Shown here: in pieces, positions 33,322-41,692 of the stretch | How the letters are laid out: each line of letters starts with the position of its first letter | Position numbering within the stretch: position 1 is the stretch's first letter | Program-made: the position numbers and the translations under genes | Assembly: GCA_002384855.1 (NCBI GenBank) | Contig: DGBP01000039.1 | Span: 9,779-73,778, forward strand | Length of the DNA: 64,000 nt | Source of the DNA: Nocardioidaceae bacterium UBA4001 | GTDB lineage: Bacteria; Actinomycetota; Actinomycetes; Propionibacteriales; Nocardioidaceae | Reading direction: 5' to 3' | Notes under the pieces: model-generated | What the model was told of the DNA's origin: nothing | What the model saw: only the letters and a program-made list of their open reading frames with translations | Database searches by the model: none

Positions 33322-34515
33322 TCAACGCAGCTTGTAGTCCTCGAGGAGCCGGCGCCCGATGATCATCTTCTGGATGTCGGAGGTGCCCTCGCCGATGAGC
33401 ATGAACGCGGCCTCCCGGTAGAGCCGCTCGATCTCGTACTCCTTGGAGTAGCCGTAGCCGCCGTGGATCCGGAACGAGTCCTCGACGACCTCGTTGCAGT
33501 ACTCGCTCGCCACCATCTTGGCCATCCCGGCCTCGACGTCGTTGCGCTGCCCGGAGTCCTTCTGGCGGGCGGCGCGCACCATCATCGCGTGCGCGGTCTC
33601 CACCTTGGTGGCCATCTCGGCCATCCGGAACAGCACCGCCTGGTGCTGCGCGATCGGCTTGCCGAAGGTCTCGCGCTGCTGGGCGTAGGCCACGCCGAGC
33701 TCGAAGGCCCGGTTGGCGATGCCGCACGCGCGGGCGGCGACGTTGACGCGGCCGACCTCGACGCCGTCCATCATCTGGTAGAAGCCCTTGCCCGGCTCCC
33801 CACCCAGGATCTGGTCCGCGGAGATCCGGTGGCCCTCGAACACCATCTCGGTGGTGTCGATGCCCTTGTAGCCCATCTTCTCGATCTTGCCCGGCACGGT
33901 GACGCCCTGTGCGGTCTCGCCGAAGCCGGGCTCCTTCTCCACCAGGAACGTGGTCATGTTCCGGTAGACGGAGTCGGCACCCTCGTCGGTCTTGACCAGC
34001 ACCGCCACCAGGTTCGAGGAGCCGCCGTTGGTCAGCCACATCTTCTGGCCGGTGATGGTGTAGCCGTCATCGGTCTTGACGGCCTTGGTCTTGATCGCCG
34101 ACACGTCCGAGCCCAGCGACGGCTCGGACATCGAGAACGCGCCACGGACCTCGCCGGTCGCCATCCGAGGCAGGTACTTCTGCTTCTGCTCCTCGGTGCC
34201 GTGCTTCATCAGCATGTACGCCACGATGAAGTGGGTGTTGATCACCCCCGAGACGCTCATCCAGCCGCGGGCGATCTCCTCCACGCACAGTGCGTAGGTC
34301 AGCAGCGACTCCCCGAGCCCGCCGTACTCCTCGGGGATCATCAGGCCGAAGATGCCGAGCTCCTTGAGGCCCTCGACGATCTCGGTGGGGTACTCGTCCT
34401 TCGACTCCAGCTCCTGTGCGACCGGGATGATCTTGTCGTCGACGAAGGTGCGGACGGCCTTCAAAATCTCCTGCTGGATGTCGGTCAGGTCCTCGGTCTC
34501 ACACAGGCGGCTCAT
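33322..34515 (-). CDS. Acyl-CoA dehydrogenase, possible methylsuccinyl-CoA dehydrogenase
   Basis: This 397-residue flavoenzyme has the family signatures GAFSMSEPSLGSDV, KMWLTNGGSSNLVAVLVKT, and IHGGYGYSKEYEIERLYREA (FAD/substrate region), ending with GEGTSDIQKMIIGRRLL. The catalytic glutamate lies in the YEIERLYREA segment typical of this family. Together with the nearby MaoC hydratase and CitE-like lyase it may oxidise (2S)-methylsuccinyl-CoA to mesaconyl-CoA in the ethylmalonyl-CoA pathway; crotonyl-CoA carboxylase/reductase is not in this window, so an alternative acyl-CoA substrate remains possible. Confidence 0.85.
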   Translation of the reverse strand: MSRLCETEDLTDIQQEILKAVRTFVDDKIIPVAQELESKDEYPTEIVEGLKELGIFGLMIPEEYGGLGESLLTYALCVEEIARGWMSVSGVINTHFIVAYMLMKHGTEEQKQKYLPRMATGEVRGAFSMSEPSLGSDVSAIKTKAVKTDDGYTITGQKMWLTNGGSSNLVAVLVKTDEGADSVYRNMTTFLVEKEPGFGETAQGVTVPGKIEKMGYKGIDTTEMVFEGHRISADQILGGEPGKGFYQMMDGVEVGRVNVAARACGIANRAFELGVAYAQQRETFGKPIAQHQAVLFRMAEMATKVETAHAMMVRAARQKDSGQRNDVEAGMAKMVASEYCNEVVEDSFRIHGGYGYSKEYEIERLYREAAFMLIGEGTSDIQKMIIGRRLLEDYKLR

Positions 34516-34624
34516 GCGGTTGCGTCCTTTCGCTGGCGCTGAGGTACGGCGGGTTCACTCCGCGCGGAGTATGGACCACGGCCCGCGCATGCGCCATGAG
34601 GGAATTCACACGTCACGGACGAGG

Positions 34625-34903
34625 TCACCGGCGGGAGCGGGTCTGGCGCAGGCGCTGCTCGAGCCGCTGCGGGTCCCGGACGTCCTCGGGCAGCAGCAGC
34701 TGCTCGACGACGTCGGTCAGCTCGGCGATGCGTCGGGCGAGCTGACGGTTCTCGATCACCTCGTGCTCGAGCTCGTTGACACGGCTGCGCAGGTTCGCGA
34801 GCTGCTTCTCCACGTCCCCGCCGCCCGACGCCCGCCGGGCCCGGACGACGCGCTGCTTGGCCCGGACCAGTCCCGCAGCTGCCCGGGTACGGAGCTCAGC
34901 CAT
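34625..34903 (-). CDS. Small coiled-coil protein
   Basis: This 92-residue protein reads MAELRTRAAAGLVRAKQRVV, then a basic segment and a heptad-rich region VEKQLANLRSRVNELEHEVIENRQLARRIAELTDVVEQLLLPE, which predicts a coiled coil, and ends RQTRSRR. AGAGG sits 7 nt before the ATG. It starts 2 nt after the stop of the LicD/methyltransferase fusion gene, so the two are coupled. No family name is recognised. It may be a scaffold or length-control partner of the surface-modification enzymes, which is only inference. Confidence 0.7.
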   Translation of the reverse strand: MAELRTRAAAGLVRAKQRVVRARRASGGGDVEKQLANLRSRVNELEHEVIENRQLARRIAELTDVVEQLLLPEDVRDPQRLEQRLRQTRSRR

Positions 34904-34905
34904 CA

Positions 34906-36483
34906 CTACCTCTTTCTCTCGACGATCATCCGGCACAGCCAGGGGTCCTCGTCACCGAGCGGCGACAGGCCTTGCCCGGTCTGGGTGTGCACGACCCGGA
35001 AGCCGAACCGCTCGGCCTCCGCCTCCACCCGCACGGGTCGCAGGAAACGGCGGTAGTGGTCGCCGAAGTGCTTGGGCAGCTTCGTGTCACGCACGGTCCG
35101 GAACTCCAGGTAGGCCCGGCCGCCGTGGCTGAGCGCCATCGCCATCAGCCGCCAGGCGTTCTCACGGCCCGCATCGCTGAGGGCGTGAAGCAGGAAGCGG
35201 GCGTAGACCACCCCTTCGCCCTGCTCGTGCGCCAGCTCCGCGCCGGCGATGAGCGTGTCGCGGACGCTGTCGAGGTTGACCGGGCGCAGACGCAGCGTGC
35301 GGGCAGGTCTGAGGTCCCTGAGGTTCTTGCGGGCGTGGCGCGTGATCGCGTCGATGCCCGTCACGGCGAACCCCTGCTCGACGAACAGACGCGTGTCGCG
35401 GCCGGTCCCGCACCCGAGGTCGATCAGGGGCCCTGGCCTCTCCTGCTCGAGGACCCAGCGGGCGAACGGGCTCGGCTCGGACGGGACCCGGTGGGCCGAG
35501 GCGCCGTAGAACCGACCCCAGTAGTCCCGCCGCTCGCGCATGCCGCCGAACCAGCCGCGGACGCGTCGGCGCTGGCGACGCGGTCGCTCGAACCTGAAGG
35601 CGGGGTTCGGCACGCGCCAGTCGGGCCCGTACGCCGACGCCAGGAACACCTCAGGCCTGGCCGGCACCGGCATCGGCCGACCCTCGAACTCGATCGTCCC
35701 CAACGGCAGGACAGCGCTCACGTCGGCCTCGGTGTCGACGTCGTTGATCTGGTGCAGCCGGCCCTGGGACAGGAACGCGGTGAAGATGTCGAGGTTGCGG
35801 GTCGTGCCGTCGGGCTGCTCGAGGTCCATCGCCATGAACCCGCCGCTGTTGCGGGTGACCTTGATCCCGTGGTCACGCAGGATCCGCTCGATGCGGAAGC
35901 CCTCGATCATCACGTCCGCCGGGTTGTCGAACGCACTGAGATAGCCGAGGTCCACGTCGACGTCGTGCGCGATCACCTTCCCCTCCCGGACCGCGCCGAG
36001 GAGGGACCCGAAGCTGAGGAACGCCGGGACGCCGCACTCGTCGTGCAGGATCGCGAGCACCGACTCGACCTGGTCGAGGTAGGCCTCGATCGCGGCACGC
36101 TCGGTGGTGGCGAACGGCTGGACCAGGCGGCCCCACTTGGTCAGTGCCGCCGGGTGACCGGCGGCGTCGACGATCGCCACCCGGCCCTCGCCGGAGCCGA
36201 AGGCCGCATCGACGACACCGACCACCTCGTCCGAGCCGTGGCGCACCAGGCTCACCTCCGCCCGCCCGTCGAGCTGGCGCAGGACGGGGGGCGGCCAGGG
36301 CACGTCGCGGCGGCCGTCCTCGGCCAGCGAGAAGTCGTTCGGGTCGATCGACCAGATGCGACGGCCGTCGAAGAGCACGTCGCAGACGAAGTCGGCGCTC
36401 CCGGGGAACCGGAGGCCGTGCTCGTCGACGGCGAGCTGTCCCGTCGCGGGGGCACCCGTGACGCTCGACCCGTCTCCTGACAC
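34906..36483 (-). CDS. LicD-like nucleotidyltransferase fused to a class I SAM methyltransferase
   Basis: This protein of about 525 residues has three parts. Residues 1-130 have no recognised domain. Residues 140-290 resemble LicD/fukutin-type nucleotidyltransferases: FGSLLGAVREGKVIAHDVDVD carries the GS and paired Asp motifs (159-163, 173-178), with a third acidic motif LDIF at 231-234. Residues 320-525 form a methyltransferase with LIDLGCGTGRDT (355-364) and IDAITRHARKNL. LicD proteins transfer phosphocholine-like groups to surface polymers, so one protein may both attach and methylate a surface substituent. The GTG start with GGAGG 6 nt upstream is preferred to an ATG 33 nt upstream. Confidence 0.72.
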   Translation of the reverse strand: MSGDGSSVTGAPATGQLAVDEHGLRFPGSADFVCDVLFDGRRIWSIDPNDFSLAEDGRRDVPWPPPVLRQLDGRAEVSLVRHGSDEVVGVVDAAFGSGEGRVAIVDAAGHPAALTKWGRLVQPFATTERAAIEAYLDQVESVLAILHDECGVPAFLSFGSLLGAVREGKVIAHDVDVDLGYLSAFDNPADVMIEGFRIERILRDHGIKVTRNSGGFMAMDLEQPDGTTRNLDIFTAFLSQGRLHQINDVDTEADVSAVLPLGTIEFEGRPMPVPARPEVFLASAYGPDWRVPNPAFRFERPRRQRRRVRGWFGGMRERRDYWGRFYGASAHRVPSEPSPFARWVLEQERPGPLIDLGCGTGRDTRLFVEQGFAVTGIDAITRHARKNLRDLRPARTLRLRPVNLDSVRDTLIAGAELAHEQGEGVVYARFLLHALSDAGRENAWRLMAMALSHGGRAYLEFRTVRDTKLPKHFGDHYRRFLRPVRVEAEAERFGFRVVHTQTGQGLSPLGDEDPWLCRMIVERKR

Positions 36484-36574
36484 CTTCAGCCTCCGAACGT
36501 TCGGGGAACACGCCACGAACGGGCGGTGAACCGGTCTGCCACGGCGCTGAACACTACCCGAGGCGGCGGGTCCG

Positions 36575-37732
36575 TCAGGAGCGGCGCAACCGCCTGCGCG
36601 CCGCGCGGGCCACGCGAGCGAGGGCGGCCCGCGGTCCGGCGGTCGTGGCGACGGTCCTGCCGGCGACAGGGGGCCGCTTCGCTGTGTCCGCTCCCTGGTC
36701 TGAACGGCGGTGCGCCCGGTGAGGTGCTCGCGTCCTCTGGGCGTCCTCCAGCAGCCCCACGATCGCGTCGAGCGCCGCGTCGAGCAGCTCGCGCTCCGTG
36801 GCGTCGTCGGGCGTCCTGCTGGACAGCAGCTCGGCGTCGGGCATCAGCTCGTCGAGCGAGCCGACGACGTCGTACCCCGCCTTCTCGAGCAGGGCGACCG
36901 CCTCCCTGCCGCGGGAGACCAGCTCCTCGGCCTGAGGCATGGTGACCGTGAAGCGTTCGCGGGAGCCGCGCGCGAGCACGGTGTTCGCCAGCAGGTCCCG
37001 CAGCATTCTCGTGCGGTCCCGGGGAGTCTCGAAGACCGACCACGCACGGTCGTCGACCCGGCGCAGCAGCTCGGTCTCGACCAGGCCGAGCGAGGTGTTC
37101 GCCGCCGGGATCCTCGTGCTCACACCCTCGGGGCCGATGCCGACGACGGAGGAGAACCGCTCCCACAGCAGCCCGGGCGGGCTGCCCGGCGGCGGCACCG
37201 TCACGACGTGCACGCGCTCGGGCGGGAGGTCGTGGCGCCAGCGCTCGAGGATGGCCGGCACATCTTGGGTGCGCCACGACCAGACCGGGGTGTCGTTGTC
37301 GAGGTCGAACTCCGAGAAGGGGACGGCGAAGCCGTACTTCAGACGCTCCTGCCAGACCGCGCCCGCCTGGCTGATGTAGTCGCGGGCGGTGAAGACCAGG
37401 TGCACCTCGGCGGGGGCGAGGTCACGGTGGGCGCGCAGCGCCTGCTCGGCGCTGCAGGCCCCGAAGAACTCGTGGGAGACGACGACGGGACCGTCCCACT
37501 CCCGGACCTGGCGCAGGATCCGGTCCCAGGCACCGGGGGCCTGCTTGGGGCGGTTGCGGAAGGTGAAGCCCCGGAGCACCTCGGTGGCCCAGACCCGGTC
37601 GTTGTGGAAGGTGCCCGCGGCGTACCGGATGCCCTGTGCCTCGAGCGCGTCCTGGTTCGCGTGCATGACCTGCTGCAGGTAGGTCGTGCCCGTCTTCGGC
37701 GCACCGATGTGCAGGTAGACCTTGCTGGCCAT
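36575..37732 (-). CDS. Sulfotransferase-fold protein, paralogue 3
   Basis: This 385-residue protein begins MASKVYLHIGAPKTGTTYLQ with the 5'-phosphosulfate loop PKTGTT at 12-17, followed by VVVSHEFFGA, VHLVFTARDYISQAGAVWQE and VHVVTVPPPG. It aligns by eye with paralogues 1 and 2 over the whole length, including the basic C-terminus (AARRRLRRS). It lies directly upstream of the LicD/methyltransferase gene, with 91 nt between, suggesting one transcript. Sulfation of a surface polymer is a reasonable but untested role. Confidence 0.8.
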   Translation of the reverse strand: MASKVYLHIGAPKTGTTYLQQVMHANQDALEAQGIRYAAGTFHNDRVWATEVLRGFTFRNRPKQAPGAWDRILRQVREWDGPVVVSHEFFGACSAEQALRAHRDLAPAEVHLVFTARDYISQAGAVWQERLKYGFAVPFSEFDLDNDTPVWSWRTQDVPAILERWRHDLPPERVHVVTVPPPGSPPGLLWERFSSVVGIGPEGVSTRIPAANTSLGLVETELLRRVDDRAWSVFETPRDRTRMLRDLLANTVLARGSRERFTVTMPQAEELVSRGREAVALLEKAGYDVVGSLDELMPDAELLSSRTPDDATERELLDAALDAIVGLLEDAQRTRAPHRAHRRSDQGADTAKRPPVAGRTVATTAGPRAALARVARAARRRLRRS

Positions 37733-37757
37733 GGCCGTGGGCTCTCCTCCCGGGGCG

Positions 37758-37787
37758 GCGTTGCGCCCCGGTCCCGAGGCGCAACGC
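37758..37787 (-). terminator. Hairpin after the CitE-like lyase gene
   Basis: Perfect 10-bp arms gcgttgcgcc and ggcgcaacgc enclose a 10-nt loop. On the minus strand the hairpin begins 19 nt after the lyase stop and lies before the third sulfotransferase gene, separating the lyase transcript from the cassette that follows. Confidence 0.7.
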
Positions 37788-37806
37788 TCGACTCTAGTCC
37801 TCCGGT

Positions 37807-38781
37807 CTACTCGCCCGGAGCGGTCCACACGTCGGTGCGCTGCATCCCGGCGGCACGGCCCTTGGCGGAGACCACCAGCGCCATCTTGCGCGAGGCCTCG
37901 TCGATCATCTCGTCGCCGAGCATGACCGCGCCCTTCGCACCACCCTTCTCCGAGGTGTAGTACTCGTAGGCGTCGAGGATGTTCTCGGCGTGGTCGTAGT
38001 CCTCCTGCTTCGGGGAGTAGACCTCGTTCGCCGCGGCGATCTGGTCCGGGTGCAGGGTCCACTTTCCGTCGAAGCCGAGGGCCGCGGAGCGACCGGCGAC
38101 CCGCTTGAAGCCGTCGATGTCCTTGATCTGCAGGTAGGGCCCGTCGATGGCCTGCTTGTTGTGGGCCCGGGCGGCCATGAGGATCCGCATCAGGATGTAG
38201 TGGTAGGCGTCGCCGACGTCGTACCCCGGAGGCTGCTCACCGACGACGAGGGTCTTCATGTTGATCGAGGCCATGAAGTCGGCGGGGCCGAAGATGATCG
38301 TCTCGACGCGCGGGGAGGCGGTGGCGATGTCGTCGACGTTGATCAGGCCGAGGGCGTTCTCGATCTGCGCCTCGATGCCGATCCGGCCGACCTCGTAGCC
38401 CATCGTCGTCTCGATCTGGGTCAGCAGGGTGTCCAGTGCCTTGACCTGGTCGGCGGTCTGCACCTTCGGCAGCATGAGGCAGTCGAGGTTGGCGCCGGCG
38501 CCCTCGACCACCTCGATGACGTCCTTGTAGGTCCACTGGGTGGTCCAGTCGTTCACGCGGACGGTGCGGACGCGGTTGCCCCAGTCGCCGGTGTTGAGCA
38601 CCTCGACGATGTTCTTGCGGGCGTCCGGCTTCGCGATCGGCGCGACGGAGTCCTCGATGTCGAGGAACACCTGGTCGCTCTCGAGGCCCTGGGCCTTCTC
38701 GAGGAACCGGGGGTTCGACCCGGGGACGGCGTGGCAGGAGCGGCGGGCGCGCAGCTCGCGGGATCGGGACGCGTCGGTCAT
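37807..38781 (-). CDS. CitE-like CoA ester lyase, possible beta-methylmalyl-CoA lyase
   Basis: This 324-residue HpcH/HpaI-CitE family protein has SNPRFLEKAQGLESDQVFLD followed by EDSVAP (metal and CoA contacts), LMLPKVQTADQV, EAQIENALGLIN and FDGKWTLHPDQIAAANEVYSP. It cleaves or condenses malyl-type CoA esters; with MaoC and acyl-CoA dehydrogenase nearby, cleavage of beta-methylmalyl-CoA to glyoxylate and propionyl-CoA is the likely step. The neighbouring meaA and ccr genes often found with it are not in this window. Confidence 0.85.
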   Translation of the reverse strand: MTDASRSRELRARRSCHAVPGSNPRFLEKAQGLESDQVFLDIEDSVAPIAKPDARKNIVEVLNTGDWGNRVRTVRVNDWTTQWTYKDVIEVVEGAGANLDCLMLPKVQTADQVKALDTLLTQIETTMGYEVGRIGIEAQIENALGLINVDDIATASPRVETIIFGPADFMASINMKTLVVGEQPPGYDVGDAYHYILMRILMAARAHNKQAIDGPYLQIKDIDGFKRVAGRSAALGFDGKWTLHPDQIAAANEVYSPKQEDYDHAENILDAYEYYTSEKGGAKGAVMLGDEMIDEASRKMALVVSAKGRAAGMQRTDVWTAPGE

Positions 38782-38915
38782 CGAAGGCCTCTCATCAGGT
38801 TGGTCTCACCGGGCGGAGATTGCCCGGGAGCCTACTGGCCCGTCCCCGTCGCCGGGGAGGGCTCGCGGTGGTGGCATTGGTCACGGACGGCCCCGTGATG
38901 TGGGAGTCTCGGGGC

Positions 38916-39455
38916 GTGACCGAGACGTTCACGACCGCGCTGATCGCCGAGCTGGCCAAGAAGACCGGCGTCTGCTGGCTGAGGTACGACGAGCCCGACG
39001 CGCCGGCGGGTGCCCCGAGCCGTCGGGCCGCCTGGCACGTGTGGCACGACGACGCGCTGCACCTGGTCGCGGGCGGCGACGAGCAGCCCCTGCCGGGCCT
39101 CGACGAGGTGGACCGCGTCGAGGTGACCATGCGCAGCAAGGAGAACGGCGGCCGCCTCGTGACGTGGGTGGGCAGTGTCACGGTGCTGCGTCCCGGCGAC
39201 GAGCGGTGGGACCCCGCGACGGCGGCCCTCGTCGCGGACCGGCTGAACCTCGACGACCTCGCCACGGCCGCGGACGGCTGGGCGGAGCGCAGCGTGGTGC
39301 TGCGGGTCGAACCGACCGGCGAGGTGCTCGAGCAGCCCGGTTCGCTGAGCGACACCGACCACGCCGCTCCGCCCCCGGTGACGGGGGCGACGACCCGGCG
39401 CGGGCTGCCGCGGGTGCTGCACAGGCGTCAGCGGCGTCGGCCGGGCCTCAGCTGA
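38916..39455 (+). CDS. Conserved hypothetical protein, possibly split-barrel fold
   Basis: This 179-residue protein starts VTETFTTALIAELAKKTGVC and has AAWHVWHDDALHLVAGGDEQ, VEVTMRSKENGGRLVTWVGSV and an Arg-rich tail (VLHRRQRRRPGL). The alternating beta pattern faintly resembles flavin-binding split barrels, but no firm motif is present. No family is named with confidence. GGGAG lies about 12 nt before the GTG start. It is divergent from the lyase gene and convergent with the PhzF gene. Confidence 0.6.
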   Translation: MTETFTTALIAELAKKTGVCWLRYDEPDAPAGAPSRRAAWHVWHDDALHLVAGGDEQPLPGLDEVDRVEVTMRSKENGGRLVTWVGSVTVLRPGDERWDPATAALVADRLNLDDLATAADGWAERSVVLRVEPTGEVLEQPGSLSDTDHAAPPPVTGATTRRGLPRVLHRRQRRRPGLS

Positions 39456-39472
39456 GCCCCTGCGACGGTTGA

Positions 39473-40369
39473 TCACCCCGCCGGTACGACGATGCGGCCG
39501 GCGGCCACCGGCTGGACCCGGCCCGCGACGTGCACCCGCTCGACGGAGCCGGAGGTGACCTCCACCCGGCCGGCGAGGGTGGACGGGCGGCCCATCTCCA
39601 CCCCCTGGGTGATCGTGTAGCGGCCGCCCTCGGGCAGCCGGCCGGCGACGACGAGGGCGAGCCCGAGGCCCGCCGCGGCGGACCCGGTCGCGGGATCCTC
39701 GGCGACGTCGAGCCCCGGCACGAACACCCGCGACCGGACCGACAGCTCGGGGGCGTCTCCCGAGACGTGGTGCAGGTTCAGCCCTTCGACCGGGTCGGCG
39801 GTCGCCCCCACGGCAGCGAGGCGGTCGGCGTACCCGCTCAGCGGCCGGAGCGACGGCCGGGCACGTCGGACCGCGTCCTCCGTCACGGCCAGGTGGACGA
39901 AGGTCAGGCCGGTGCCCGCGAGCCACGCCGGCCCCGCGACGTCGGACAGCGACAGCCCGACGTCCTCGAGCAGGGTGGCCACCAGCGCGTCGTCGAGCGG
40001 TCCGGCCAGGTCGTGCGGGGTGGCGGTCAGCTCGACCTCACCGTCGGGGAGGAAGCGCACCCCGATCTCGCCGGCGCCACAGTGCTGCACGACCGACTCC
40101 GAGGCGAGCTCACCGCGCGAGCGCAGCACCCAGGCCGTGCCCAGCGTCGGGTGACCGGCGAACGGGATCTCGCCCCCGGGCGTGAAGATCCGGAGGGCGT
40201 ACTCCCCCTCGCCGCGCGGGACCGGGAAGGTCGTCTCGGAGTAGCCGAACTCCTGCGCCAGCGCCAGGCACTGTGCGGTGGTCAGGTCCTCGGCGCCGTG
40301 GACCACCGCCAGCTGGTTGCCCGCGAAGGGCCGGTCGGTGAACACGTCGACGACGTCGAAGCTGAGCAT
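39473..40369 (-). CDS. PhzF family isomerase
   Basis: This 298-residue protein has the PhzF plan of two similar halves: DVVDVFTDRPFAGNQLAVVHG, FGYSETTFPVPRG with the catalytic Glu, TPGGEIPFAGHPTLGTAWVL in the first half, and DPATGSAAAGLGLALV in the second. PhzF isomerises dihydro-hydroxyanthranilate in phenazine synthesis, but isolated family members like this one, with no phenazine genes near, have unknown substrates. GGGAGG lies 5 nt before the ATG. Confidence 0.88.
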   Translation of the reverse strand: MLSFDVVDVFTDRPFAGNQLAVVHGAEDLTTAQCLALAQEFGYSETTFPVPRGEGEYALRIFTPGGEIPFAGHPTLGTAWVLRSRGELASESVVQHCGAGEIGVRFLPDGEVELTATPHDLAGPLDDALVATLLEDVGLSLSDVAGPAWLAGTGLTFVHLAVTEDAVRRARPSLRPLSGYADRLAAVGATADPVEGLNLHHVSGDAPELSVRSRVFVPGLDVAEDPATGSAAAGLGLALVVAGRLPEGGRYTITQGVEMGRPSTLAGRVEVTSGSVERVHVAGRVQPVAAGRIVVPAG

Positions 40370-40429
40370 TGCGCCTCCCTGGTGCACGGTGTCCACGATC
40401 GGCCTTCTCTCCCGCTAACGTATCGACTC

Positions 40430-41692
40430 GTGAGCACCACCCAGAACCGCGTCTTCGCCGCCCGCCTCGCGGGCCTGCCGGTGTTCGACCCGGCCGGCGA
40501 CCAGGTCGGGAAGGTGCGCGACATCGTGGTCGCCCTGCGAACCGGACGACAGCAGCCCCGGGTGCTCGGCCTGGTGGTCGAGGTGTTCGGCCGGCGGTCG
40601 GTCTTCGTGCCCATGACACGGGTCACCCACGTCGACAGCGGGCAGATCATCACGACCGGTGTGGTGAACATGCGCCGGTTCGAGCAGCGGTCGACCGAGA
40701 CGCTGGTGTTCGGCCAGATGTTCGACCGCAAGGCCACGATCCGGGAGAACGGCGTGGTCGGCACGGTCTACGACCTGGCCATGGAGCAGGCCCGCAACCG
40801 GGACTGGTACCTCTCCCGGGTCGCGCTGCAGGAGGGCTCCAAGCGCTTCGGCCGCCGCGGGCAGACCCACGTCGTGGAGTGGGACGAGGTCGACGGCCTC
40901 GCGCTGCCCGAGGAGTCGCAGGGTGCCACCCATCTGCTGGCCGCTCTGGAGGAGATGCGCCCGGCGGACCTCGCCCACGTGATCCACGACCTCCCGGCCA
41001 AGCGTCGCCGCGAGGTGGCCTCCGCGCTGAACGACGAGCGGCTCGCCGACGTGCTGGAGGAGCTGCCGGAGGAGGACCAGGTCGAGATCCTCGGCAACCT
41101 CGACGACGAGCGCGCAGCCGACGTGCTCGAGGAGATGTCTCCCGACGACGCGGCCGACCTGATCGCCGAGCTCCCGGCCGAGACCGCGGAGGTCCTGCTG
41201 GCGCTCATGGAGCCCGACGAGGCCAAGAGCGTGCGGCAGCTGATGTCCTACGCGGAGCGCACCGCCGGCGCGATGATGACGACCGAACCGGTGATCCTGC
41301 CTCCCGGGGCCACGGTCGCGGACGCGCTCGCGCACGTGCGCAACGCCGAGCTCCCGCCCGCCCTCGCCGCGATGGTCTACGTCTGCAGGGCGCCGTACGA
41401 ACCGCCGACCGGCCGGCTCCTCGGCGTCGCCCACATCCAGCGGCTGCTCCGCGAGCCGCCGTCGGGCCTCGTCGGCGGTGTCGTCGACAGCGACCTGGAG
41501 ACGCTCCCGGCGACCGCCACCCTCGAGGACGTCGCGCGCCACCTGGCCACCTACAACCTCGTCGCGGCACCGGTCACCGACGAGGATGGCCGGCTGCTCG
41601 GTGCGGTGACCGTCGACGACCTCCTCGACCACCTGCTGCCGGAGAACTGGCGCGAGAGGCCGAGTGCCCGGGGAGGTGTCCTCGATGGCTAG
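40430..41692 (+). CDS. PRC-barrel, MgtE-N and CBS domain protein without membrane domain
   Basis: This 420-residue protein has an N-terminal PRC-barrel-like region (AARLAGLPVFDPAGDQVGKV, about 10-90), a MgtE intracellular N domain of repeating helices (DLAHVIHDLPAKRRREVASA, LEELPEEDQVEIL, LEEMSPDDAADLIAELP, about 180-280) and two CBS motifs (290-405). It lacks the MgtE transmembrane part, so it is probably a magnesium or nucleotide sensor acting on another channel. The GTG start has no obvious ribosome site; TAACGT about 8 nt upstream may make the transcript leaderless. It overlaps the DUF1003 gene by 8 nt. Confidence 0.8.
   Translation: MSTTQNRVFAARLAGLPVFDPAGDQVGKVRDIVVALRTGRQQPRVLGLVVEVFGRRSVFVPMTRVTHVDSGQIITTGVVNMRRFEQRSTETLVFGQMFDRKATIRENGVVGTVYDLAMEQARNRDWYLSRVALQEGSKRFGRRGQTHVVEWDEVDGLALPEESQGATHLLAALEEMRPADLAHVIHDLPAKRRREVASALNDERLADVLEELPEEDQVEILGNLDDERAADVLEEMSPDDAADLIAELPAETAEVLLALMEPDEAKSVRQLMSYAERTAGAMMTTEPVILPPGATVADALAHVRNAELPPALAAMVYVCRAPYEPPTGRLLGVAHIQRLLREPPSGLVGGVVDSDLETLPATATLEDVARHLATYNLVAAPVTDEDGRLLGAVTVDDLLDHLLPENWRERPSARGGVLDG

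Noticed and set aside
39473..40369. Phenazine biosynthesis locus
   Set aside because: Only a lone PhzF-fold gene is present; the rest of a phz operon is absent.
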